From: Quadrisphaera sp. RL12-1S | GTDB lineage: Bacteria; Actinomycetota; Actinomycetes; Actinomycetales; Quadrisphaeraceae | NCBI RefSeq assembly: GCF_014270065.1 | Contig: NZ_JACNME010000003.1 | Span: forward strand, 186,001 to 250,000 | DNA: 64,000 bases | Direction: 5' to 3' | In this document: piece after piece, positions 51,688 through 59,943 of the stretch | How the letters are laid out: the number at the start of each line of letters is the position of its first letter | Position numbering within the stretch: position 1 is the stretch's first letter | The notes under the pieces: generated by a model | Seen by the model: only the letters and a program-made list of their open reading frames with translations | Database searches by the model: none | Told to the model about the DNA's origin: nothing | Made by a program: the position numbers and the translations under genes

Positions 51688-54504
51688 TCAGCGTACCGGC
51701 GCGCGGACCTCCACCCGGCTGTCGCGCAGCAGCGGCAGCCGGTGCTCGAGCTCGTCCGCGGCCAGCGCGGGGGCGAAGTGCCACCCCTGGCCGCCGGTGC
51801 AGCCGGCCCGCACGGCGCGCGCCGCCTGCTCCGCGGTCTCCACCCCCTCGGCCACCACCTCCAGCCCGAAGGCGGCGCCCGCGCGGGCCATGAGCTCCAG
51901 CAGCGCCGCGTCCGCGGCGGCCTCGGCCACCACGAAGCCGCGGCCCACCTTGAGCTGGTCGGCGGGGGTGGTCGCGAGCGCGGAGATCGACGTGAAGCCG
52001 GTGCCGAAGTCGTCGATGGCCACCCGCACCCCGTGCGCGCGCAGCGCCCGGAGGTTGGCGGTGGCGCGCGGGTCGTCCACGAGCACCGTCTCGGTGATCT
52101 CCAGCAGCAGCCTCTCGGGTGCGAGCCCGGAGGTGGCGAGCGCCTCCAGCACGTCGGTGACGACGCGCGGGTCGGCGAGGTGGCGGCCCGAGACGTTCAC
52201 CGAGACGGACGGCACGTCGCGTCCCCGCACCCTCCAGCGGACCAGCTGCAGCGCGGCCTCGGCCAGCACGAAGCAGCCGAGGTCGCGCACCAGCGAGCTG
52301 CGCTCGGCCACGGCGATGAACTGAGCCGGGTCCACCGGCCCGTGACCGGGCCGGTCCCAGCGCAGCAGCGCCTCCACGCCGAGCAGCCGCCCGTCGCCGT
52401 CGTCCTGGGCCCCCAGGGGCACCACCGGCTGGTAGACGACCCGCAGCTGCCCCAGCGCCAGGGCGGTGCGCAGGGCGTGCTCGTCCTGCGCGGCGCCGGT
52501 CAGCTGGGCGCGCAGCCGGTCGTCGAAGAGCTCCACGCGGCCGCGCCCGGCGGCCTTGGCCCGGTAGGCGGCGGTGTCCGCCTCCGCCAGCAGCGCCCGC
52601 GCCGCTCCCGCCGCGTCGAGCGCCTCGCCACCCCCGTCCTCGCCGGGGACGACGACCGCGGAGGTGGTGGCCACGCCCACGCTGGCGCCCACCACCACCC
52701 CGAAGCCGCCCAGGGCGACCGGCTCGCTGACCGCGCGCACCAGCCGGCCGGCGCGCCGGACCAGGGCCTCGGCGTCCGGGGAGTCCGGCACCACCACCAC
52801 GAACTCGTCACCGCCCAGTCGTCCCACCACGTCGCCCGCGCGCACCGCCTCCCGCAGCCGCGCCGCGACCACCCGGAGCAGCTCGTCGCCGGCGGCGTGA
52901 CCGTGCGTGTCGTTGACGGCCTTGAACCCGTCCAGGTCCACGAAGAGCAGGCCCGTGCGCCGGCCGGCGGCGCGGTCGGCCACGAGCGCCGCCTCAAGGT
53001 CGGCGAGCACGCGGGCGCGCACCGCCAGGCCGGTCAGCCCGTCGTGGTCGGCCTGGTGGCTGACCTGCTGCTGGAGCTGCTCGCGCGCCTGGGCCGAGCG
53101 CGCCACCTGGACCGTCCAGGCGTGCACGTCGCGGCCCAGCGGTCCCGGCAGCGCCGGCAGCGCCAGCGCGTCGGCGTGGCGCCCGGCCACCACCAGGCGC
53201 GCCTGGTGCTGCACGTGGCGCAGGGCGGCGACGGCGGCGGACAGCGCCAGGGAGGCGGCGCGCAGCTCACGGGGCCCCGTGGCGGGGACCTCCACCAGCT
53301 CCCCGCGGCTGATGCGGCCCGCCACCTGCGCCAGGCGCGCCGAGGAGCCCGCCAGCCAGCGGCCCACGAGCAGCGCCGAGGCGAGGCTCACCAGCAGCAG
53401 GACCGCGCAGGCCTGCACGAGGCTGCTGACGCGGCCCCGCGCGGCAGCGGCGTCGTCGGCGGCGGAGGTGGCCACCTCCTGCGCCGTGGTCGTCAGCAGG
53501 TCGGCCACCACCTGGTCGCGGGCGGCGCTGGCGAGGGCCGCGCCTGCCACCGAGGCGGTCGGCAGCGCGTCGGCGGCACCGCCCAGCGCCTCCCGGTCCA
53601 GCAGCCCGCTGACCGCGGTGACCTGGGGGCGTGCGAGCGCGGCGTCCCACGCGGTCTGCAGCGAGGGCGTCTGGAGGACGGCCCACCGGACGCTGGTGTC
53701 CGCCGCGGCGCCGTCACCGACCAGCTCCTCGTACCCGCCCCACGCCGCCAGCCAGTCGCGGCGGTCCGAGGCCGCCGCCTCGCCGTCGGTGACGCGGGAG
53801 GCCAGGAGCAGCGGCAGCTGCCGGCTGGCGAGCTGCCCCAGGCGCAGGACCTGCTGGAGGTCGAGCAGCGCCGCGGTGGTGCGGGGGCCGAGCCCGCCGG
53901 ACAGGGCCCGCCCGGTGGCCCGGCCCTGCGCGCCACCGAGGCCGTTGGAGATGCGCTGGTAGGAGGCGGCCACGCGGGCCGGGTCGGGGCGCGGGGCCGC
54001 GGTGAGCGCGCGGACCGCGGTGAGCCGGTTGGCGGTGTCCGTGGCCGTGGAGGAGACGTCCAGGGCCAGGCCCTGGCCGGTGTCGGAGGGGGACGGGAGC
54101 CGCTGCAGCCGCGCCAGGGCGCTGTCGGACGCGGCCCGCAGCTGCGCCAGGCGCACCGGCTGGGACTCGAGCAGCGCCGCGGCGGCCTCGCCGGCCAGGC
54201 CCTGCCGGGCCGCCAGGTCGGGGTCGCGCAGCACCACCAGCAGCAGGGCGGGCAGCAGCTCGGCGTCCACGCAGCGCCGCACGTCGTCGAGGGCCGCGAC
54301 GGCCTCCACCTCCCGCTGCGCCTGCGCGGCGCTGCGGGCCCGGTCCACCGACCCCGCCACCGACACGCCGGCCAGGGCGGAGGCGGCGAGGACCGGCAGC
54401 AGGACGAGCACCACCAGCGCCTGCCACAGCGGACGGCCGGCGGCAGCGCGCGGCGGGGCGTCGTCCGCCCGCGGCGGTGCGTCGGCCCGGGTCACCCCTG
54501 TCAC
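51688..54504 (-). CDS. Membrane GGDEF-EAL c-di-GMP enzyme with helical sensor domain
   Basis: The 938-residue protein has a first membrane helix (about 27-50), a ~300-residue all-helical extracytoplasmic region resembling NIT sensor domains, a second helix (CAVLLLVSLASALLVGRWLAG) and a HAMP-like linker. A GGDEF domain (GGDEF at 564-568, with an RAGD inhibitory site five residues before) and an EAL domain (EAL at 711-713, NVSGRHL, EITET, IDDFGTGF, EGVET) follow. The EAL motif usually read KIDRSF is KVGRGF here. Both c-di-GMP synthesis and hydrolysis look possible. The GTG at 54504 is weakly supported; a GTG nine bases downstream is an alternative. Confidence 0.88.
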   Translation of the reverse strand: MTGVTRADAPPRADDAPPRAAAGRPLWQALVVLVLLPVLAASALAGVSVAGSVDRARSAAQAQREVEAVAALDDVRRCVDAELLPALLLVVLRDPDLAARQGLAGEAAAALLESQPVRLAQLRAASDSALARLQRLPSPSDTGQGLALDVSSTATDTANRLTAVRALTAAPRPDPARVAASYQRISNGLGGAQGRATGRALSGGLGPRTTAALLDLQQVLRLGQLASRQLPLLLASRVTDGEAAASDRRDWLAAWGGYEELVGDGAAADTSVRWAVLQTPSLQTAWDAALARPQVTAVSGLLDREALGGAADALPTASVAGAALASAARDQVVADLLTTTAQEVATSAADDAAAARGRVSSLVQACAVLLLVSLASALLVGRWLAGSSARLAQVAGRISRGELVEVPATGPRELRAASLALSAAVAALRHVQHQARLVVAGRHADALALPALPGPLGRDVHAWTVQVARSAQAREQLQQQVSHQADHDGLTGLAVRARVLADLEAALVADRAAGRRTGLLFVDLDGFKAVNDTHGHAAGDELLRVVAARLREAVRAGDVVGRLGGDEFVVVVPDSPDAEALVRRAGRLVRAVSEPVALGGFGVVVGASVGVATTSAVVVPGEDGGGEALDAAGAARALLAEADTAAYRAKAAGRGRVELFDDRLRAQLTGAAQDEHALRTALALGQLRVVYQPVVPLGAQDDGDGRLLGVEALLRWDRPGHGPVDPAQFIAVAERSSLVRDLGCFVLAEAALQLVRWRVRGRDVPSVSVNVSGRHLADPRVVTDVLEALATSGLAPERLLLEITETVLVDDPRATANLRALRAHGVRVAIDDFGTGFTSISALATTPADQLKVGRGFVVAEAAADAALLELMARAGAAFGLEVVAEGVETAEQAARAVRAGCTGGQGWHFAPALAADELEHRLPLLRDSRVEVRAPVR
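51690..51695 (-). promoter_or_regulatory. Candidate -10 box (TACGCT) for typA
   Basis: TACGCT fits TANNNT and lies about 38 bases upstream of the typA ATG, overlapping the end of the GGDEF-EAL gene. Confidence 0.4.
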
Positions 54505-54579
54505 ATCGACAGGGGCTGCCTCGCGCGTGAGGAGGCGGACGGGTGACCCTCCCCCGGCAGACGGGCGGCGGGTGTCCCG

Positions 54580-55608
54580 TCAGCCGAGGGGCGCGTCGGC
54601 CCGCAGGAGGCCGCGCTCACGCAGGTCCGTCCACAGCGGCTGCCAGCCGCCGGGGGGCTGCTCGGTGAGCAGGGCGGCGTTGCGGGCCACCTGCTCGGCG
54701 GTGCGCATCCCCAGGGTGACGTCGACGACGGCGGGGTGGGCCAGCGCGAAGGCGACCGCCGCCGCCGGCAGCGTGGTCCCGTGCTCGGCGCAGGCCGCGG
54801 CCAGCTGCCGGGCCCGGGCGATGAGGTGCGGCGGTGCCTGCTCGTAGTTCCAGTTCGCGTCGTCAGGGACCTCCTGCCGGGCCAGCAGCCCGGAGTTGAA
54901 CACCCCGACGGCCACCACGGCCCTGCCGAGCTCGACGGCGGCGGGCAGCACGTCGTCCAGGGCCCCCTGCTCCAGCAGCGTGTAGCGCCCGGCCAGCATG
55001 ACCACGTCGGCGTCGGTCTCGCGCAGCACGCGCGCCAGCGGCGCGGAGAAGTTCATGCCGGCGCCCACCGCGCCCACCACGCCCTGTTCGCGCAGCTCCA
55101 CCAGGGCGGGGATCGCCTCGGTGAGCGCGGTCTGGAGGTGGCCGAGCTCCTCGTCGGGGTCGTGGACGTAGACCACGTCGAGCCGGTCCAGCCCGGTGCG
55201 CTCCAGGGTCTCCTCGATCGAGCGGAGCACGCCGTCGCGGGAGTAGTCGCGGACGCGGCCGACGTCGCCGGGGACGTCGAAGCCGTCGTCGTCGCGGTCC
55301 AGGGGCACCTCGCGGGGGCGCAGCAGGCGGCCGACCTTGGACGAGACGACGAGCTCGGCGCGGGGGCGCCCGCGCAGCGCCTCCCCCAGGCGCCGCTCGG
55401 ACAGGCCCACCCCGTAGTGGGGGGCGGTGTCGAAGTAGCGGATGCCGGCGTCCCAGGCGGCGTCGACGGCGCCGCGGGCGGTCGCGTCGTCCACCGCCCG
55501 GAACAGGTTGCCGATGACGGCGGCGCCGAAGCCGAGGGTGGACAGGTGCACGCCGGTGGCGCGGATCTGCCGGGTGGGCAGCGGCTGGGCGGCCGGAGCT
55601 GGGGTCAT
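54580..55608 (-). CDS. Aldo/keto reductase, probable L-fucose (D-threo-aldose) 1-dehydrogenase
   Basis: The 342-residue AKR has the tetrad residues in YFDTAPHYGVGLSERRLG (Asp, Tyr), VVSSKVGRLL (Lys) and VVYVHDPDEE (His). LSTLGFGAAVIGNLFRAVDD is typical of the D-threo-aldose/L-fucose dehydrogenase branch, which oxidises L-fucose to L-fuconolactone. It is the last gene of the fucose-type operon, and the ATG at 55608 overlaps the stop of the SDR gene by four bases (ATGA). The context makes the fucose assignment likely, though other 6-deoxy or aldose sugars are possible. Confidence 0.82.
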   Translation of the reverse strand: MTPAPAAQPLPTRQIRATGVHLSTLGFGAAVIGNLFRAVDDATARGAVDAAWDAGIRYFDTAPHYGVGLSERRLGEALRGRPRAELVVSSKVGRLLRPREVPLDRDDDGFDVPGDVGRVRDYSRDGVLRSIEETLERTGLDRLDVVYVHDPDEELGHLQTALTEAIPALVELREQGVVGAVGAGMNFSAPLARVLRETDADVVMLAGRYTLLEQGALDDVLPAAVELGRAVVAVGVFNSGLLARQEVPDDANWNYEQAPPHLIARARQLAAACAEHGTTLPAAAVAFALAHPAVVDVTLGMRTAEQVARNAALLTEQPPGGWQPLWTDLRERGLLRADAPLG

Positions 55609-56420
55609 GAGGTCTCCTGGACGGGCTGGCGAGGGGGCAGGACGAGGCTGTGGGCGCCGCCGTCCACCTGCAGCACGCCGCCGGTGGTGGCACCGGCCAG
55701 CGGGCTGGCGAGGTAGCAGATCGCGTGGGCCACCTGCTCGGGGGCCACGAGGCGCCCGGTGGGCTGGCGGGCCATGAGCGCCGCGCGGGCGGCGTCGGGG
55801 TCGTCGGCCTGGGAGAGCAACCGGCCCACCCACGGGGTGTCGGCGGTGCCCGGGGCGACGGCGTTGACGCGCACGCCCTCGCGCACCAGGTCGGCGGCCA
55901 TCGCCTGGACCAGGGCGTGCAGCGCGCCCTTGCTGGCGTTGTAGGCGGCGCGCTGCACCAGGCCGGTCCAGCCGCCGATCGACCCGGTGCACACCACCGC
56001 GGCCGGGCTGGGCCGCCCGTCGGCGAGGGCCGCGGCGGCGCTGGCGCGCAGGTGCGGCAGGGCGGCGCGCACCAGGCGCGCGGTGCCCACCACGTTGACG
56101 TCGAGGACCCGGTGCCACTCGTCGTCGTCGACGTCCTCCACGGTGCCGACCGAGCCGATGCCGGCGTTGGAGACCACCACGTCCAGCCCGCCGAGCAGCT
56201 CCACGGCCCGCCCCACCGCGGCGCGCACGGAAGCGTCGTCGCCGACGTCGCAGCTGACCTCGGCGATACCGGTCTCGGGCTGCTCCAGCGGGCGCAGGTC
56301 GAGGGAGGCGACAGCGGCGCCGCGCTCGGCCAGGGCCCGGGCGACGGCGCGGCCGATGCCGCTGGCGCCTCCCGTGACGACGGCGCGGACGCCCGCGAAC
56401 TCCGGCGAGGACTCGCTCAC
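55605..56420 (-). CDS. SDR dehydrogenase, probable 2-keto-3-deoxy-L-fuconate dehydrogenase
   Basis: The 271-residue classical SDR has TGGASGIGRAVA, SNAGIGSV, a catalytic Ser in CTGSIGG, YNASKGALHALV (Tyr and Lys) and NAVAPGTADTPWV. In the L-fucose pathway an SDR oxidises 2-keto-3-deoxy-L-fuconate to the 2,4-diketo acid before hydrolysis. The hydrolase gene lies immediately upstream and overlaps by four bases (GTGA), which supports this role. A second SDR in the operon (59173-59943) is closer to KduD. Confidence 0.78.
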   Translation of the reverse strand: MSESSPEFAGVRAVVTGGASGIGRAVARALAERGAAVASLDLRPLEQPETGIAEVSCDVGDDASVRAAVGRAVELLGGLDVVVSNAGIGSVGTVEDVDDDEWHRVLDVNVVGTARLVRAALPHLRASAAAALADGRPSPAAVVCTGSIGGWTGLVQRAAYNASKGALHALVQAMAADLVREGVRVNAVAPGTADTPWVGRLLSQADDPDAARAALMARQPTGRLVAPEQVAHAICYLASPLAGATTGGVLQVDGGAHSLVLPPRQPVQETS

Positions 56421-57304
56421 GCCTGCCCCATGACCGTGCGCTGGGTGCCCAGATCGGTCCCCGAGCCGGAGATGGAGCACTCCACGACGTCGCCCTCGCG
56501 CAGGTACGGCTTGGGGTCGGGGAAGCCGAGCGCGACGCCGGCGGGCGTGCCGCTGTTGATGACGTCCCCGGGGTGCAGCACCATCACCTGGCTCAGGTAG
56601 TGGACCAGCGCCGCGACGCCGAAGACCATCTGCGCGGTCGAGCCGTCCTGGCGCTGCTCGCCGTTGACGGACAGGCGCAGCCGCAGGTCCTGCGGGTCGG
56701 GCACCTCGTCGGCGGTGAGCAGCCACGGGCCGAGCGGGTTGAAGGTCTCGCAGCTCTTGCCCTTGTCCCAGGTGCCGGTGCCCTCCAGCTGGAGGTGCCG
56801 CTCGGAGACGTCGTGGCTGACGGCGTAGCCGGCCACGCAGGCGAGGGCGTCGTCCGGGGAGTCGAGGTAGCGGGCGGTCGAGCCGATGACCACGGCCAGC
56901 TCCACCTCGTAGTCGGTCTTGACCGAGCCCCGGGGCACGAGCACGGTGTCGCGGTGGCCGATGACGGTCCACGGGTCCTTCATGAACACCACCGGCTCGG
57001 GCGGGGTGTCCATGCCCGACTCGGCGGCGTGGTCGGCGTAGTTGACGCCGATGCAGACCACCTTGCCGGGGCGGGCCACCGGCGACCCGAGGCGCACCCC
57101 GCCACCGTCCACCGCGTGCTCGGGGGCCCAGCCGGGGACGGCGGGCAGGTCGGCCACGCGCCCGTCCAGGGCGGCGAGGCGCTCGGGGGCCAGGGAACCG
57201 CCGTCCCAGTCGGTGACGAGCGAGGACGCGTCGCGCAGCACGCCGTCGGCGTCGAGCACGCCGGGCACCTCCGCGCCGTGCTCTCCGAAGCGCACGAGCC
57301 TCAT
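56417..57304 (-). CDS. Fumarylacetoacetate-hydrolase-family enzyme, probable 2,4-diketo-3-deoxy-L-fuconate hydrolase
   Basis: The 295-residue FAH-fold enzyme has KVVCIGVNYADHAAESGM, KDPWTVIGH, the metal ligands in YEVELAVVIG (E..E) and YAVSHDVSERHLQ, FNPLGPWLLTADEV, and INSGTPAGVALGF. Such enzymes cleave diketo acids; in the fucose route the products are pyruvate and L-lactate. The ATG at 57304 has a GGGGGAG site and overlaps the stop of a 15-codon upstream reading frame (ATGA), so its translation may depend on that leader. Confidence 0.83.
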   Translation of the reverse strand: MRLVRFGEHGAEVPGVLDADGVLRDASSLVTDWDGGSLAPERLAALDGRVADLPAVPGWAPEHAVDGGGVRLGSPVARPGKVVCIGVNYADHAAESGMDTPPEPVVFMKDPWTVIGHRDTVLVPRGSVKTDYEVELAVVIGSTARYLDSPDDALACVAGYAVSHDVSERHLQLEGTGTWDKGKSCETFNPLGPWLLTADEVPDPQDLRLRLSVNGEQRQDGSTAQMVFGVAALVHYLSQVMVLHPGDVINSGTPAGVALGFPDPKPYLREGDVVECSISGSGTDLGTQRTVMGQA

Positions 57305-57348
57305 CGCGGCTCCCCCGGGGTGGCGCGCCCTGCGGTGGTGGTGGTCAT
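57301..57348 (-). CDS. 15-codon upstream reading frame coupled to the FAH gene
   Basis: MTTTTAGRATPGEPR is encoded between kdgK and the FAH gene. It has its own GGAGG nine bases upstream of the ATG and its stop overlaps the FAH start as ATGA. Four Thr codons in a row (ACC) could make it a leader peptide, or it may simply keep ribosomes moving into the FAH gene. A chance frame is possible. Confidence 0.35.
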   Translation of the reverse strand: MTTTTAGRATPGEPR

Positions 57349-57383
57349 GTCGTCGGTCCTCCGTGCGGCTGGTGGTCAGCAGG

Positions 57384-58472
57384 TCATCGCTGGACGTGGG
57401 CGGTGCCGCCGGCGGCCAGCGCGCGCACCTCGGCGAGCGTGGCGGCGCAGGTGTCACCGGGCGTGGTCATGGTCAGGGCCCCGGCGGCCACGCCGAGGGC
57501 CAGAGCGCCGGCGAGCCCGGCCGCGTCGAGCCGGGCCCCGGCGGCGCGGGCCGCGAGGAGGCCGTCCAGCACCCCGGCGGACAGGGCGTCCCCGCTGCCG
57601 ATGCGGTCCAGCACCCCCACCCCGTCCAGGCGGGGACCGACGACGACGCCGGTGGGCGCGCTCCACGCGGCGGCGCCCCAGTCGTTGACGCCGGCGGAGA
57701 CCACGCGGCGCCAGGAGCTCACCAGCAGCGGCGGGTCGGCGCCTCCGGTCAGGCGCGGCCAGCCCGCGCCGAGGTCGGCGAGGACCTCGCCCACCGCCTC
57801 GGGGGTGTCCAGCTCAGCGCGGGTCTGCTCGGCCGGAGCCAGCTGCAGGGCGCCCAGCACCACGTCGGCCAGGCCCGCCAGGTGCAGGTCCACCTCGCGG
57901 GCCGCGGCGGGTCCCCCGCGGTGGCGCCACAGGCTGGGGCGGTGGTTGACGTCGTAGGAGGTGCTCACGCCGCGGCGCCGCGCCGCGCGCAGCGCCTCCT
58001 CGGCCAGCGCCGTCGTCGTCGTGGACAGCCCCGCGAAGACGCCGCCGGTGTGCAGGTGCTCCACCCCGGCCAGGGCGGCGTCCCAGTCGACGTCGCCGGT
58101 GGCCAGGCGCGAGGCGGCGGACCCTGCCCGGTCGGAGACGCCGAGCGCGCCGCGCACCCCGAAGCCGCGCTCGACGAAGTTGAGCCCCGTCCTGCCGCCC
58201 GCCGCGGGGTCGCTCCAGACGACGCGGGAGGCGTCCACGCCACCGGCGCGGACCAGGTGCTCCACGAGGTGGCCGACCGGGTCGTCGACCAGGGCGGTGA
58301 CCACCCCGGCGCGCCGCCCGAAGGTCGTGGCCAGGGCGCGGGCGGCGTTGTACTCGCCCCCTCCCTCCCAGACGGTGAACGAGCGCGCGGTGGCGATGCG
58401 ACCCTCCCCCGGGTCCAGGCGCAGCATCACCTCCCCCAAGGCCAGCATCTCCACCGGAGCGGGCGTGCTCAC
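57384..58472 (-). CDS. kdgK: PfkB-family kinase, probable 2-keto-3-deoxygluconate kinase
   Basis: The 362-residue ribokinase-like enzyme has an N-terminal GEVMLRLDPGEGRIATARSF, the substrate segment GGGEYNAARAL, and the C-terminal anion-hole motif DRIGSGDALSAGVL with the catalytic Asp. KdgK makes 2-keto-3-deoxy-6-phosphogluconate for the aldolase encoded immediately upstream, which overlaps it by four bases (GTGA). The pairing with Eda and KduD makes this function very likely. Compared with typical KdgK (about 310 residues) it is somewhat long. Confidence 0.85.
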   Translation of the reverse strand: MSTPAPVEMLALGEVMLRLDPGEGRIATARSFTVWEGGGEYNAARALATTFGRRAGVVTALVDDPVGHLVEHLVRAGGVDASRVVWSDPAAGGRTGLNFVERGFGVRGALGVSDRAGSAASRLATGDVDWDAALAGVEHLHTGGVFAGLSTTTTALAEEALRAARRRGVSTSYDVNHRPSLWRHRGGPAAAREVDLHLAGLADVVLGALQLAPAEQTRAELDTPEAVGEVLADLGAGWPRLTGGADPPLLVSSWRRVVSAGVNDWGAAAWSAPTGVVVGPRLDGVGVLDRIGSGDALSAGVLDGLLAARAAGARLDAAGLAGALALGVAAGALTMTTPGDTCAATLAEVRALAAGGTAHVQR

Positions 58473-59176
58473 GGGCGGGCGGCGCGGCACGCCGCGACCG
58501 CCGCGGCGACGCCCTCCACCAGGTCGTCCCAGGCGGGCACGCCCCGGCCGGTGACGTCGGCGACCAGCGCCGCCGGCACGCACCAGCTGCCCCCGACCCC
58601 GGCCACCGAGCGCAGCGCCAGGTAGGCGCCCAGCTCGGCCTCGCCGATGCCCCCGGTGGGCACGAACGCCACGTCCGGGAAGGGCCCGGCCAGCCCGGAC
58701 AGCAGCGCCGTCCCCCCGACCGCACCGGCCGGGAAGAGCTTGAGCAGGCGCAGGCCGGACCGGCGGGCCAGCTGCACCTCGCTGGCCGTGGACACCCCCG
58801 GCACCGCTGGCACCCCGCGCGACCGGGCGCGCGCGACGACGTCCGGGTCGTGCCCGGGGCTGACCACGAACGCCGCGCCGGCGTCCACCACGGCGTCGAC
58901 CTGGTCGGGGTCCACCACCGTCCCGGCGCCCACCACCAGCCCGGCGGTGGGGGCCATCTCGGCGAGCACCCGCAGCGCCGCCGGCGTGCGCAGCACCACC
59001 TCAGCCGCGGTCAGGCCGCCCTCGGCCAGCGCCGCGCCGAGGGCCGCGCCGTCGGTGCGCTCCCCCACGACGACGACGGGCAGCAGCGGGCAGCGCGCCA
59101 GCGCGCTGAGGAGGTCCTCGGTGCCGGGGGCCGGGCCGGCCGGGGCGGTCGTCTGCTCGGTCGTGTGCTCGGTCAT
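58469..59176 (-). CDS. eda: 2-keto-3-deoxy-6-phosphogluconate aldolase
   Basis: The 235-residue class I aldolase cleaves KDPG to pyruvate and glyceraldehyde 3-phosphate. Family motifs are AAEVVLRTPAALRVL, VGAGTVVDPDQVDAVVDAGA, FVVSPGHDPDVV, LKLFPAGAVGG with the Schiff-base Lys, and FVPTGGIGEAEL. The first ~20 residues are a disordered extension. The ATG at 59176 overlaps the SDR stop (ATGA) and the stop overlaps kdgK (GTGA), so the three are translated as a unit. Confidence 0.92.
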   Translation of the reverse strand: MTEHTTEQTTAPAGPAPGTEDLLSALARCPLLPVVVVGERTDGAALGAALAEGGLTAAEVVLRTPAALRVLAEMAPTAGLVVGAGTVVDPDQVDAVVDAGAAFVVSPGHDPDVVARARSRGVPAVPGVSTASEVQLARRSGLRLLKLFPAGAVGGTALLSGLAGPFPDVAFVPTGGIGEAELGAYLALRSVAGVGGSWCVPAALVADVTGRGVPAWDDLVEGVAAAVAACRAARP

Positions 59177-59943
59177 CGGCCGAGCCAACCACCGTCGACC
59201 GGCAGCACCACGCCGTGGACGTACTCCGCCGCCGGACTGCACAGGTAGACCACCGCGCCCGCGATGTCGTCCGCGCGGCCCCACCGCCCCGCCGGGATGC
59301 GCTCCAGGATCGCCCTCGAACGGTCTTCGTCGTCGCGCAGCGCGGCGGTGTTGTCGGTGGCGATGTAGCCCGGAGCCACGGCGTTGACGCCCACGCCCTT
59401 GCTGCTCCACTCGTTGGCCAGGGCCTTGGTCAGCCCCGCCAGGCCGTGCTTGGCGGCGGTGTAGCCGGGGACGTTGATGCCGCCCTGGAAGCTCAGCAGC
59501 GACGCCGTGAAGACGATGCGGCCGCTGCCCCGCTCGACCATCGCGCCGCCGACGGCCTGCGCCAGCACGAACTGGGCGGACAGGTCGACCTCGAGCACGT
59601 GGTCCCAGTCGGCCAGGGAGTGCTGGGCCGCGGGAGTGCGCCGGATGGTCCCCCCGTTGGCCACGAGCAGGTCGACCCCGCGCTCGACCAGGTCGGCGCC
59701 GAGGGCCTGCACCGCGGCCCGGTCGGCCAGGTCGCACCCCAGGGAGGTGAACTGCCGCCCGGTGGCGCGCACGGCGTCAGCGACGTCGTCCCCGGGGCCC
59801 GTCGTGGACACCCCGATGACGTCCGCTCCCGCGCGGGCCAGGGCCACGGCGACCGCCGCGCCGATCCCCCGGCTGGCGCCGGTGACCGCCGCGACCCTCC
59901 CGGTCAGGTCGAACGGGGAGCCGGACGGTGGGGCCGGGCTCAC
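59173..59943 (-). CDS. kduD: KduD-like SDR (2-keto-3-deoxy-D-gluconate dehydrogenase)
   Basis: The 256-residue SDR has FDLTGRVAAVTGASRGIGAA, LVANGGTIRR, TASLLSFQGGINVPGYTAAK with the Tyr-Lys pair, VNAVAPGYIATDNTAALR and the C-terminal VLPVDGGWLGR. FQGGI..PGYTAAK and IATDNTAALR are typical of KduD, which interconverts 2,5-diketo-3-deoxygluconate and KDG in uronate breakdown. It is coupled to eda by ATGA and to the alcohol dehydrogenase upstream by GTGA. Confidence 0.87.
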   Translation of the reverse strand: MSPAPPSGSPFDLTGRVAAVTGASRGIGAAVAVALARAGADVIGVSTTGPGDDVADAVRATGRQFTSLGCDLADRAAVQALGADLVERGVDLLVANGGTIRRTPAAQHSLADWDHVLEVDLSAQFVLAQAVGGAMVERGSGRIVFTASLLSFQGGINVPGYTAAKHGLAGLTKALANEWSSKGVGVNAVAPGYIATDNTAALRDDEDRSRAILERIPAGRWGRADDIAGAVVYLCSPAAEYVHGVVLPVDGGWLGR

